Assembly (NCBI RefSeq): GCF_905171775.1
Contig: NC_053499.1
Coordinates: 24,907,686 to 24,971,685, forward strand
DNA from: Rana temporaria
Taxonomy: Eukaryota > Chordata > Amphibia > Anura > Ranidae
DNA: 64,000 bases
Direction of reading: 5' to 3'
Both the position numbers and the translations under genes were made by a program. Shown piece by piece: positions 59,601-64,000 of this stretch (the stretch's first letter is position 1; every line of letters begins with the position of its first letter). Below the pieces are notes generated by a model, which had not been told where the DNA came from, searched no databases, and saw nothing but the letters and a program-made list of their open reading frames with translations.

Positions 59601-62296
59601 CACATTATGATATTGCTTTGCAGGAGAGAACTTTTATTTTTTTTTTATTTATTTTTTTCACAAGACTTTACTGCGGCTTTAAAACTGAACACCAAACTGC
59701 TGAAGCGCATATATGGATCGCAATTGACTATTGATGTTTTTAGCTTGTTTATTATTTTTTCCATATAAACAGCAGAGACAGGTTAGTGATCTGTTAGTTA
59801 CACACTCAGCTTGATCACCTTCCTGCCCACCGGGGTGTAATGGGGTGATGGAGAGGCATCAGATTGATTAGCCCATCACCCTGATTTTTTTATTTTTTCC
59901 CTCTCTGCTGTCATTCTGTTTACAGATGCATGGCCAGAGAGCCTGAGCTGCTCTTGGTGCTGGACATTTCTAGCTTATTGAGCCGGAGTCCACAGGGTGC
60001 TAACTTTTAGGTATTGGAGGTTCAGACCCAGTCCTATCAATCTTCAGATTTTATTTTCTTCCAGATTGCAACAAAGCAGAATGGCAAGATTCAACACAGA
60101 AGGGAAAACAAGATGGGCTGTTCTGATGTACTAGAGCAGGGATCTCCAAACCAAGGCCCTCCAGCTGTTGTGGAACTACACATCCCATGAGGCATTGTAC
60201 AACTCTGACATTCATAGGCATGATGGGAATTGTAGTTCCTGAACAACTGGAGGGCCATAGTTTGGAGACATCTGTACTAGAGCCACGCATAAACCTATAC
60301 ACAGGGAAAACGTCCTATTGCTAGAAGTGTTAACTACACCTTCTTTGCTTGGAGTTAAGTACTTTTAAAGTGAAAAAAACACATTCTAGCCATTATGAGA
60401 TTGGGGTCGGGGGTGATGTAACTTCTGTGCACTTGTGCAGGAGATGCATCATCAGTGGCTGCCCAATGACCAAAGAGTAGTTCTGTAATGCTCAGATAAA
60501 GGGGTGGGGAGATGGTGTTTATATCAGAGCTGCAACTGTGAGCCTGGACCTGTCGCCGCTGGAGGAGGTACTCAGGGTCCTTTTTGTTGCGTGTCATCAT
60601 CACTGCCTTCAGGACTTGGATACGTACTAATGGCAGTATAGTACCGGTGTCCTCTGGATCCAGTAGAGATTTACAGACAATGTGTTGGTGTGATGGGACT
60701 ATTGGGGGGACCGGTTGGCAGGGCCACGTCTGCAGAGACGCAGGTAAGGGATCTGGACACAGACTTGATGTATATAGAAAAATGCTATACAAGGCAATAA
60801 AAGGGGGGGGGATGGGATGGGTAGATGGGGGCTTAAATCTTGAATATTCTTGCAGTACTTAATATCAAGCTATTTGACCCTTGTGCACAGAATATGCCGT
60901 GTCCTCCACCATAAATTAAATTCCTACAAATAAAACCTCTAAGTGCATTTACTGAGGTCAACAATTTTTGGTAAATCACTGATTTGAAAGAATCCACCAT
61001 ATTGTTAGCATTTGAACCTGAATATGTGCTAAAGGAAAGTGATAAGTGCATATGGTAATACATGCAATTAAATGATTGCAAAGAGGGCAAGACTTGAGCT
61101 ACTTTAAAACGGATAAAATGAGTCCAAAAAACCTAAGTCCGTTCGCAGTGGCGCTTCAAAATACATTAATAAAGCTATTTTTGGAGAATGGTAAAGGTCA
61201 AAACACAGTAATATTATATTCTTTAAATAAAAATCTAACCAGCATCTATAAAGCAGTTAAGATCTGAAAAGATTCAGGCTGGGTTCACACTATTGTGAAT
61301 TGGATGCAGTAGTTTCCCCACATCCAATTCGCACAGCAGGAGATTGTGACCGTCTCTCTATGGAGCAGGTGTTCTGTCGAAGTGCACGCTATCGAATAGC
61401 GCATGCGCCGTACATAATGGCACAACAGCTGATTTTACGATCAGCTGTTGTGACGCCGAGACGGTGCTTGTGCACAATAGCTGACTAAAGACATTTTTCA
61501 GTCGGATTGTGCATGTAGGTGAGGGGTGGAATTTAACATGAAGGGGGCAGATGTTTTTAACGATGGCCAGTGCTGCAAAGATGGTGGCGGAATTTTTAAA
61601 TATGCCAAACAAATCTTTATTTGCTATTCTTCCTGGAGGCCCTATTTAGCTAGCTAAACGTTAATTATTTTCAGCGCTGGGCATCAATGAAAACATCCGC
61701 CCCTTCATATTAAAATTCCGCCCCTCACCTACATGAATGTGCGTCGGCACGATCTGACTGAAAAATGTCTTCATTTGGCTATTGTGCGCAGGCGCCGTCT
61801 TGCCAACATAACAGCTGATCGTAAAAAATTAGCTGTTGTGCTGTTACGTACGGCGCAGAAGGTGGGGGAAGACACACACACTCACCAGCTGAGGGAGAGA
61901 GGAGAGCTGCAGATGACAGTGGCACGTAATCGGGGCTCAGCAGCCTTGATTATCGTGGTCTGTACACAGGGTACTAACTGCTAAAACATGTAAAAGCAGG
62001 TGAGTTTGAATGAACTTGTTTTAGTATCAGGGATACTAATAGGAGGGCTGCATGTGCCTTCCCAAAATCATGCGTCTTTACTATTGATAAGCTACGTTGT
62101 GTACAGTCGGTCAAATCCAGAATCTGATTATCTACGCTCTTCTTCCTTCTTTTTTTCAGAAGTCATTATCGCATTGGTAGCCTGTGGATGTATCCTCTTT
62201 CTGCTCATTGTCCTCCTGCTCACAGTTCTTCTCCGACAGAAATCGCAACCAATCGGATACCAGCATGTTTCAGATGTGGGGGAGGAACACAGCTGA
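37113..62296 (+). CDS. ACP2: Lysosomal acid phosphatase (ACP2), 11 coding exons, 428 residues
   Basis: A histidine acid phosphatase that hydrolyses phosphate monoesters in the lysosome lumen. Joined exons give 1287 nt with intact phases. Residues 1-33 look like a signal peptide (hydrophobic core 16-28). RHGDRSP at 44-50 supplies the catalytic His45 and phosphate-binding Arg44/Arg48; RSTD is at 106-109; the HD pair is His290-Asp291. Sequons lie at Asn95, 136, 180, 194, 270, 277, 326, 335 and 343. Paired-type cysteines include 162, 215, 314, 349, 353 and 374; Cys201 looks extra. A membrane span at 385-408 and a 20-residue tail with GYQHV (Tyr417) match the sorting tail of ACP2, not secreted prostatic ACPP. 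Length is close to human ACP2 (423). All introns are GT-AG. No frameshift or premature stop is seen. Confidence 0.97.
38000..38945 (-). repeat. Older relative of the C-block repeat, split by a TTAA element
   Basis: On the minus strand it follows the C blocks: AATGTAAACGGTGTTCGAA-like, CTCCTCTGCAACTCAAAACA, then, after the insertion at 38190-38684, GAATAAAATGGCG-type sequence. Shows that the C-block sequence is a dispersed genomic repeat. Its short frame is broken here. In ACP2 intron 1. Confidence 0.75.
38190..38684. mobile_element. 495-bp palindromic element with TTAA target sites
   Basis: Ends AGCGGGGGTTCACCC and GGGTCAACTCCCGCT, flanked by TTAA at 38186-38189 and 38685-38688. Long inverted arms (TTTTAAAACAACTAGCCGA matched on both sides). 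TTAA duplications are typical of piggyBac- and Kolobok-type elements. Non-autonomous. In ACP2 intron 1. Confidence 0.8.
39443..39932. mobile_element. AGCGGAGTTCC-family element with TTAA ends
   Basis: Starts AGCGGAGGTCCAC after TTAA (39439-39442) and ends at a diverged GTAAACCTACGT before TTAA (39933-39936). The interior carries CTACAAATACTGCAGCTGAT and CTTACCTGTCCAGCA as in the other family members. Preceded by a (GT)n run near 39467. ACP2 intron 1. Confidence 0.65.
40197..40262. repeat. Fragment of the C-block repeat start
   Basis: GCTTGACAAATTTGCTTTGA and ATCTAGGAGGCAG match the start of the conserved blocks (GGTTTGACAAATTTGCTTGG). Truncated after about 65 bp. ACP2 intron 1. Confidence 0.6.
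40390..41300. other. Intron 1 stretch with degenerate repeat-like sequence
   Basis: Begins with a GTTCACAGCTGGGTG motif like the other TTCACA elements, but a clean right end is not visible. Contains a T16 run near 41142. No exon signal that fits ACP2 or another gene. Confidence 0.4.
41305..41644. mobile_element. Palindromic miniature element with CCCTTTCACA ends
   Basis: Left AAGGACCCTTTCACAAGG and right CATGTGAAAGGGG are inverted, and the arms continue (ACAGGTCCG against CGGACCTGAT). ACP2 intron 1. Confidence 0.65.
42087..43028. mobile_element. Outer miniature element split by nested insertions
   Basis: The left part GGGGTTAACTTACTAAAATT and AGTGCAAAATCTGGTGCAGC, and the right part AGAGCTGCACCACATTTTGC and GTTTTAGTAAATTACCCC, are inverted copies. 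The intervening 42140-42936 is occupied by AGCGGAGTTCC-family material, so this is an old element opened by later insertions. ACP2 intron 1. Confidence 0.7.
42140..42936. repeat. AGCGGAGTTCC-family sequences nested in the outer element
   Basis: The first copy runs through TGCTGACTTTTAATATCGGC and ends GGTGGAGCTCAGCTTTAAAG near 42548. A second diverged copy in inverted layout follows to about 42936. Non-coding. Confidence 0.65.
43091..43186 (+). CDS. ACP2: ACP2 coding exon 2 (residues 42-73)
   Basis: Acceptor TCCTGCAG, donor GTAGGG. Encodes VYRHGDRSPV with the catalytic histidine and then WPQGFGQLTQ, a family-typical segment. Phase 0 at both ends. Confidence 0.97.
43885..44249. mobile_element. 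Palindromic miniature element with CTCTTTCACACGG ends
   Basis: AGGGCTCTTTCACACGGAGC opposes GCGGACGTCTGAAAGGGGCC. The interior has several self-complementary words (GGGCGGTCCC, ACGGACCGTCTGTCCGT). ACP2 intron 2. Confidence 0.65.
44259..44293. repeat. (AAT)n microsatellite
   Basis: About 11 copies of TAA/ATA adjacent to the element at 43885-44249. Confidence 0.9.
44396..44418. repeat. (GA)n microsatellite
   Basis: Short GAGAGA run of about 21 bp in ACP2 intron 2. Confidence 0.85.
44479..44658. mobile_element. Hairpin miniature element (family shared with the ACP2 3' UTR copy)
   Basis: AAGCCCCATACACATGATTA opposes TAATAGTGTATATGGGC. The arms include TTTACCAAAATCC against TGGTTTTGGTAAATCC. 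The related hairpin at 63091-63279 shares TTTACCAAAACCATGTAGTG. ACP2 intron 2. Confidence 0.7.
44898..45329. mobile_element. 432-bp AGCGGAGTTCC element with TTAA target sites
   Basis: Ends AGCGGAGTTCCAACC and TGGAACCTCCACT, flanked by TTAA at 44894-44897 and 45330-45333. The centre has the TGCATCCTGGGAAATGATG / CATTTCCCAGGAGCA inverted pair. ACP2 intron 2. Confidence 0.8.
45334..45618. mobile_element. Miniature element with AGGTTCACAC ends
   Basis: CTAGGTTCACACCTGTACGGG opposes AAAAGTGTGAACGTAGCCTA, less perfectly than its relatives. Abuts the TTAA element before it and the element after it. ACP2 intron 2. Confidence 0.6.
45617..45986. mobile_element. Miniature element with AAAGCC...CACACGATC ends
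   Basis: TAAAGCCACATGCACACGATC opposes GCGTGTGTATGAGGCTTTAG. The same ends bound the element at 53668-54107. ACP2 intron 2. Confidence 0.7.
46177..46263 (+). CDS. ACP2: ACP2 coding exon 3 (residues 74-102)
   Basis: Acceptor TCTTTCAG, donor GTAAGA. Encodes IGMKQHWGLGQALRERY and an N-glycosylation sequon (Asn95-Glu-Ser). Phase 0 at both ends. Confidence 0.96.
46285..46400 (-). repeat. Possible LINE 3' tail, reversed
   Basis: TTTCAATGTTTTTATTGTTT read on the minus strand gives AACAATAAAAACATTG, resembling the tail of L1-type elements. Short and diverged. ACP2 intron 3. Confidence 0.3.
46430..47112 (+). mobile_element. Miniature transposon, family A
   Basis: Carries GTCGTATCTATGC, the GATTCAGAGAATCAG hairpin, CTTACACCGTCGTATCTTAGG and CGCTAGGTGGCGCTTCCG. 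It ends ATTGTATCTGAATCTGGCCC. Second full-length-like member after 30010-30716. ACP2 intron 3. Confidence 0.7.
47245..47320 (+). mobile_element. Truncated TAGGG...CCGATAC hAT end
   Basis: TAGGGCTGCACTACCACTTT, then AAGTACAAGTACCGATACTT, follows the left end of 4022-4966 with changes. No right end. ACP2 intron 3. Confidence 0.6.
47537..47978. mobile_element. 442-bp hAT-type element
   Basis: Termini CAGGGGTGCCCAACCTTTTG and GGTTGGGCACCCCTG, with the exact 8-bp duplication GTATAGAC (47529-47536 and 47979-47986). The interior includes a T31 tract. It is inserted in the retroelement-like tail that continues at 47987-48200. ACP2 intron 3. Confidence 0.92.
47987..48205 (-). repeat. Retroelement-like tail with a hammerhead-like motif
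   Basis: On the minus strand, ATGAGGA (48166-48172), a 4-bp stem GGAC/GTCC and then GAAAC (48144-48148) are in hammerhead order; the first core base is A rather than C. Interrupted upstream by the hAT element at 47537-47978. ACP2 intron 3. Confidence 0.45.
48593..48971. repeat. Dispersed repeat with AAAGTGATTGTAAAGCTTTG start
   Basis: Shares AAAGTGATTGTAAAG, AATAAACATGTCATAC and AGCCCTGATCC blocks with 55575-56085. Contains C- and G-runs. ACP2 intron 3. Confidence 0.6.
48972..49375 (-). repeat. AGCGGAGTTCC-family relative, reversed
   Basis: Starts TTAAAGCAAAGTTCCGC. On the minus strand it has GTCTATTAAAAGTCAGCAGA, as in the family's TGCTGACTTTTAATA block. ACP2 intron 3. Confidence 0.5.
49553..49705 (+). 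CDS. ACP2: ACP2 coding exon 4 (residues 103-153)
   Basis: Acceptor TTTAATCAG, donor GTAAGT. Encodes IYVRSTDVDRTLMSAEANL, with the conserved RSTD-x-DRT-x-MSA signature, and WQPIPVHTVP. Phase 0 at both ends. Confidence 0.97.
49818..49916 (+). CDS. ACP2: ACP2 coding exon 5 (residues 154-186)
   Basis: The acceptor follows a long poly-T tract (TTTTAACAG); donor GTAAGG. Encodes LLKFPLLSCPKY and a sequon at Asn180. The upstream intron is 112 bp. Confidence 0.95.
50034..50123 (+). CDS. ACP2: ACP2 coding exon 6 (residues 187-216)
   Basis: Acceptor TTTAAACAG, donor GTCAGT. Encodes EFMQMVANETGLSDC and ends ILFCE, with conserved Cys215. The upstream intron is 117 bp. Cys201 stands where a hydrophobic residue is usual. 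Confidence 0.95.
50221..50490. repeat. Dispersed repeat with TATATAGCGCCAACAGTTTG start
   Basis: An ATTATTATT lead is followed by TTTATATAGCGCCAACAGTT, GCTCGTTAGAGCTTACAATC and GGTTTTCAGGGATCCTCTAA. This order resembles a repeat common in amphibian and fish genomes (recalled, not checked). Non-coding. ACP2 intron 6. Confidence 0.5.
50835..51080. repeat. GGCACTGATAGGTGGCACT minisatellite
   Basis: Degenerate tandem copies of TGGATGGCACTGATAGGTGG and CACTGGCATTGAT inside the hAT element. Confidence 0.85.
51087..51215 (-). pseudogene. Tc1/mariner transposase fragment
   Basis: The minus strand encodes MVWGCFLAYGTGKLHIIEG, matching a strongly conserved stretch of Tc1-family transposases (IMVWGC..., GTG.L..I.G). 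It is preceded by NWYI and DIFFRIMKNW-like sequence. Only about 43 residues remain, with no catalytic triad, so it cannot be functional. It sits within a non-autonomous hAT element, so it was captured or inserted there. Confidence 0.75.
51600..51830 (+). repeat. Retroelement-like tail with GAAACGCGTC motif
   Basis: GTGCGAAACGCGTCAGAAG at 51668-51686 resembles the 3' part of amphibian hammerhead motifs, but the 5' CTGANGA core is not present. Followed by a T-run and AATAAAGGC. ACP2 intron 6. Confidence 0.4.
52442..53405. mobile_element. 964-bp element with TTAA target sites and CCACTTAAGGACC ends
   Basis: Ends CCACTTAAGGACCGCC and GTCCGGGTCTTAAGTGG, flanked by TTAA (52438-52441 and 53406-53409). 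Internal palindromes include GCTCGCGACC / GGTCGCGAGC and GATCGTCTGTTCC / GGAAGACGATC. It contains A-, T- and TA-runs. No transposase. TTAA suggests a piggyBac-type origin (inference). ACP2 intron 6. Confidence 0.8.
53128..53156. repeat. (TA)n microsatellite
   Basis: About 22 bp of TA after a T-run, inside the TTAA element. Confidence 0.85.
53518..53650 (+). CDS. ACP2: ACP2 coding exon 7 (residues 217-260 plus one base)
   Basis: Acceptor TGTCCTAG, donor GTAAGT. Encodes NLSLPSWAT...LKDFSFRFLFGI, a highly recognisable family segment. Ends after the first base of Gly261 (phase 1). Confidence 0.96.
53668..54107. mobile_element. Miniature element with CACACGATC ends
   Basis: AGGCCCATACACACGATCAG opposes CGATCGTGTGTATGAGGC. 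Shares interior words (GTACAAACACGCATGCTCAG, AGAAGTTG) with 45617-45986. ACP2 intron 7. Confidence 0.75.
54228..54330. repeat. Near-perfect 103-bp hairpin
   Basis: GTTCATAGACAGACACAGCC opposes GGCTGTGTCCGTCTATGAAC; the arms are about 47 bp with a very short loop near 54277. Probably a miniature element fragment. ACP2 intron 7. Confidence 0.85.
54540..54830. repeat. AGCGGAGTTCC-family copy, truncated
   Basis: Includes CTGCTGACTTTTAATATCCG, CTTACCTGTCCTGGAGTCC and GATTGGCTCCCGCTATGCTC, as in 42140-42400. Truncated after the G-run near 54780. ACP2 intron 7. Confidence 0.65.
54840..55145 (+). pseudogene. Degenerate LINE reverse-transcriptase fragment
   Basis: At 55021 the frame reads GTQQRCLFIPTSF, which fits the decayed L1-type motif GTRQGCPLSPLLF, with further L1-like context around it. 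Stops and frameshifts interrupt it. The match rests on this short motif, so it is tentative. ACP2 intron 7. Confidence 0.4.
55146..55574. other. Intron 7 stretch, nothing recognised
   Basis: AT-rich sequence with ATTTTATTGGAATAAAAACA near 55198, possibly a reversed retroelement tail. No exon. Confidence 0.35.
55575..56085. repeat. Dispersed repeat (as 48593) with a possible inserted LINE tail
   Basis: The block order AGTGATTTGTAAAGG, AATAAAACATGTTATAC, CCGCCCTGATCC matches 48593-48971. Between the first two blocks lies about 110 bp ending AATTCAATAAAAATATTG, resembling an L1 3' end. ACP2 intron 7. Confidence 0.5.
56290..56375 (+). CDS. ACP2: ACP2 coding exon 8 (residues 261-289)
   Basis: Acceptor TTTTTTTAG, donor GTAAGT. 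Completes Gly261 and encodes VLVAQILENIT, a second sequon at Asn277, and IAYSS just before the catalytic HD. Confidence 0.95.
56543..56699. mobile_element. 157-bp near-perfect hairpin element
   Basis: AAGGCTAGATTCACACCTAT opposes ATAGGTGTGAATCAAGCCTT. The arms of about 65 bp match almost completely (AGTGCTTTTTGCATTTTGCA on both). If transcribed with ACP2 intron 8 it would form a pre-miRNA-like stem. Confidence 0.85.
57253..57359 (+). CDS. ACP2: ACP2 coding exon 9 (residues 290-324 plus two bases)
   Basis: Acceptor TTTTTTTAG; the donor GTATAAAC at 57360 is weak but keeps the frame. Encodes HDTTLGALQMALDV with catalytic His290-Asp291, then QAPYASCHIFELYEE. Confidence 0.95.
57507..58223. mobile_element. 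717-bp element with CCGGCGTATAAGACGAC ends
   Basis: TACTGTATTTTCCGGCGTAT and ATACGCCGGCAAATACGGTA are inverted termini. A second inner GTATAAGACGAC copy is present on each side. The interior has a palindrome (GTTCAGTGTTCCGCC region, 57640-57830) and a 26-bp tandem repeat. Superfamily not assigned. ACP2 intron 9. Confidence 0.8.
57905..58041. repeat. 26-bp tandem repeat, about five copies
   Basis: GGCATGTAATGTAATGGCAC plus AGTGGA repeated almost without change inside the element at 57507-58223. Confidence 0.95.
58281..58335 (+). mobile_element. Truncated hAT end
   Basis: CAGGGGTCCTCAAACTACGG followed by CCCTCCAG. No right end. ACP2 intron 9. Confidence 0.5.
58513..58928. mobile_element. Miniature element with TGCATTCACACC ends
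   Basis: AAGGGTGCATTCACACCACG opposes CGTGATGTGAACCTAGCCT. The interior is full of GATTT/AAATC words in both orientations. ACP2 intron 9. Confidence 0.65.
59288..59463 (+). CDS. ACP2: ACP2 coding exon 10 (residues 325-383 plus one base)
   Basis: Acceptor ACATTACAG, donor GTGAGC. Encodes NFTVEMYFRND with two sequons, then the cysteine-rich LPGCVHSCPLDQF and DWEKECQL membrane-proximal region. Confidence 0.96.
59464..60136. other. Intron 10, first part, nothing recognised
   Basis: AT-rich intronic sequence. I find no additional exon or clear element. Confidence 0.4.
60137..60274. mobile_element. 138-bp hAT-type miniature element
   Basis: Termini CAGGGATCTCCAAACCAAGG and TAGTTTGGAGACATCTG; palindromic arms include GGCCCTCCAG / CTGGAGGGCC. 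The exact 8-bp duplication TACTAGAG flanks it (60129-60136 and 60275-60282). ACP2 intron 10. Confidence 0.9.
61276..61860. repeat. Large inverted repeat in intron 10
   Basis: Left part, with CAGCTGATTTTACGATCAGCTG and AGTCGGATTGTGCATGTAGG, is opposed by the right part, with CCTACATGAATGTGCG and ACAGCTGATCGTAAAAAATT. Arms of about 160 bp flank a unique centre at 61560-61690. The outer left end GGCTGGGTTCACACTATTG is the common TTCACAC type. Confidence 0.65.
62160..62296 (+). CDS. ACP2: ACP2 coding exon 11 (residues 384-428, stop)
   Basis: Acceptor TTTTTTCAG. Encodes the membrane span IIALVACGCILFLLIVLLL and a cytoplasmic tail with GYQHV, ending EEHS and TGA at 62294-62296. Matches the tail that gives ACP2 plasma-membrane recycling and lysosomal sorting. 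Confidence 0.97.
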
Positions 62297-63090
62297 TGGA
62301 CAGGCATTGCTCTTCTCTAGTACCTGTGGCCTTGCCACCTCTTAATCCTGACGATCCAGGGACCATGAGAGGCCAACTGAGGGATTCTTTTAAGCAGGAT
62401 TTTATGATTTTTAAGTTCTGCATCAACAAAATACGTTAATTTTTACGTTTTTAAAGATTGGTAATGGGAACAAAACAATGCAATGAATAACATGGACATA
62501 AGATGTCTGCAAATAATTGTATCATAAGTGAAATGTTCAGGATGATTAGAACGGCTTGCTTGTCCCTGTGTAGAGTACACTGTGGGTTGGTTGTAGTCCC
62601 CGGGCTGCTATTTTAAGGAGCTTATTTTGTTTTTTTCTTATACTTCTCTGTGCTGGCTGCAGAAGAGGAAGGTACAGGTACGGTGCATCTGAAAGCAACA
62701 CAGACACAATCGCTAGCTCATGATTTAGTGCACGCCTTTACAAAATCTAGAACAAGGGAATATGGTGATGCTGCAATAGGTAACGCCCATGTTGTAGGTT
62801 TCATAACTTGGCTTTTTTTGCAAATAGAGTTGGAATCTGATGAGCCGCTTAAGATCACAGCTACAATTTCTGGGTCATCTTCCTGGATGGCACCCTTGAC
62901 CTTTGGAGATGATCCTGCCTCATGGGAAAGAACTGTGTGGGTTTCCAAAAGCCTGGTCCATGCTTCTTGTCTTGAGGGTTGGGGGGAAAAGCAAGAAGGG
63001 GTGAAGTAGCGTCTTGGGCTTAGGTGTAGATCCCTCTTAAATGAAGGGCGCCATGGAAGAGTTCTAGAAAGTTAATGTAGGGTAGGTCTA

Positions 63091-63279
63091 AAACTGGATA
63101 CACACAATACAACTTTTGTTTGATTTTCCTTTAGATTTACCAAAACCATGTAGTGCAATGGGCCTGCCGGATTGCATACAAATTGAAACGCTTATGGTTT
63201 TACCTCCATATTGTATGTTTTTGGTAAATCCTAAAGGAAAACAATCTAAAGAAAATTGTATAGTGTGTATCCAGCTTTA
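63091..63279. mobile_element. Hairpin miniature element in the ACP2 3' region
   Basis: CTGGATACACACAATACAAC opposes AATTGTATAGTGTGTATCCAG. The arms include CCTTTAGATTTACCAAAA against TTTTGGTAAATCCTAAAGG. Related to 44479-44658. It would fold in the 3' UTR if the transcript extends to 63301. Confidence 0.8.
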
Positions 63280-63300
63280 CTTGATATTTCTCTTTCACCC

Positions 63301-63306
63301 ATTAAA
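63301..63306 (+). terminator. Candidate poly(A) signal ATTAAA for ACP2
   Basis: ATTAAA is the commonest variant of AATAAA, about 1.0 kb after the stop codon. It is followed by T/G-rich sequence (ATTTCTGATATGTAG). No better signal is seen in the window, but polyadenylation could lie beyond its end. Confidence 0.35.
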
Positions 63307-63325
63307 TTATTTCTGATATGTAGCA

Positions 63326-64000
63326 AACCATGCAGTGGAGCCATCTAGTGGTAAAGAATATTGTGTGTTTCTTCCATAGTAATAGTTTATACACCAGATG
63401 TGTCTCTGTTCTGCCCAAGCACTGCTGTTTTTTACTCCCTACTTGTATTTTTTTTTTTTTTTTTTTTATGTCTCTAAATATGTGGTTTTAGCTATTTTAG
63501 ATTTGCACCCCTTTGTTTTTTGTTTTCACATTGTCAGATTCTTGAATTTTATTTAAGTACTGTTGGCATTATATTCATGTGTTATGCTGTTTCTAGTTGA
63601 ATTCTTCATCACTTTACCATGTTCCTGTCACCCGGAGTGATGGAAGGCAGTTAATATGTGAACACACACCGTGTTTTTTATTTTTATTTTTCAATTGCAG
63701 TAATAGTACATTGCCTGGAGGCAGTTTATGATGGTAGCCTGTGCCTTGGTTCACCTGTCAATGTCTTTGTACATTGGTGACTGGTACACTTTAAAGGGTT
63801 AAGTTGGCCGTAGATGGTTTGAATATTGACCAGTTCAGAAAGGATTGGCCAAGATTCGAACCAAGTATGGGCAGGCTGATTGTACCCAAGTCGATCCATT
63901 GACTTGGGTGCAACCGACATGTGTGTTTTTTTTTATTGGCATGCGATTGTTGCCAGCGTCTGCCCAAAACTATTTTGGTTATGGGAGTGATGATGAGCCG
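63326..64000. other. Downstream intergenic stretch
   Basis: AT-rich, with a T-run near 63451. A TTAAGTTGGCCGTAGATGG motif near 63799 may be the start of another miniature element cut by the window end. No exon of a neighbouring gene is seen. Confidence 0.4.

Larger units (their letters stand above)
62297..63325 (+). other. ACP2 3' UTR (extent uncertain)
   Basis: Follows the TGA. No AATAAA is visible up to 64000. The first plausible signal is ATTAAA at 63301. The 119-codon open frame at 62650-63009 shows no recognisable similarity and is treated as chance. Confidence 0.5.

Noticed and set aside
60355..60792. 145-codon minus-strand open frame in ACP2 intron 10
   Set aside because: No family recognised, no splice-linked partner exon. 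May be a decayed transposon frame but cannot be supported.
62650..63009. 119-codon open frame downstream of ACP2
   Set aside because: No recognisable domain or neighbour-gene similarity, lies in the probable 3' UTR, and has no splice or start context.

Overview
This window looks like nuclear DNA from an amphibian, most likely a ranid (true) frog. It holds one split vertebrate gene with GT-AG introns in a sea of palindromic miniature transposons, hAT-type elements with exact 8-bp target duplications, minisatellites and microsatellites. Nothing prokaryotic is visible. The ranid assignment is inference, from ACP2 identity and from the style of the dispersed repeats.

The only protein-coding gene I can support is ACP2, lysosomal acid phosphatase, on the + strand from 37113 to 62296. 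It has 11 coding exons whose phases all join. The product is 428 residues with a signal peptide, the RHGDRSP catalytic motif, the catalytic HD pair, nine N-glycosylation sequons, one C-terminal membrane span and a short tail with a YxxV sorting motif. Two TCACGTG boxes lie 157-201 bp upstream of the ATG and match the core of the TFEB/CLEAR element of lysosomal genes. The large introns (1, 2, 3, 6, 7, 9, 10) are filled with transposon remnants; introns 4 and 5 are only 112 and 117 bp and free of them.

Layout. 1-10,184: intergenic repeats, including a 650-bp palindrome, a CpG-rich promoter-like patch near 2.5-2.9 kb, a hAT element filled with a CCATGTCCCC minisatellite, and a degenerate interstitial telomere-like tract. 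10,193-29,951: a 19.76-kb structure bounded by hAT-type inverted termini and by the identical 8-bp duplication CTTTAAAC on both sides. Inside are ten ~0.9-kb conserved blocks alternating with nine arrays of an 18/19-bp minisatellite, and a three-block segment of about 5.7 kb is itself duplicated almost perfectly. 30-31.6 kb: miniature elements. 31.7-36.89 kb: a 37-bp minisatellite, interrupted by a 1.64-kb inverted-repeat element, in which 32,342-35,138 has no cytosine at all on the + strand. 36.9-62.3 kb: ACP2 promoter and gene. 62.3-64.0 kb: 3' UTR and downstream sequence with a hairpin element.

The most unusual theme is that several transposon-like elements keep clean termini and target duplications while their interiors are replaced by tandem repeats; the 19.76-kb structure is the extreme case. 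The long open frames inside it are by-products of a stop-free repeat, not genes.
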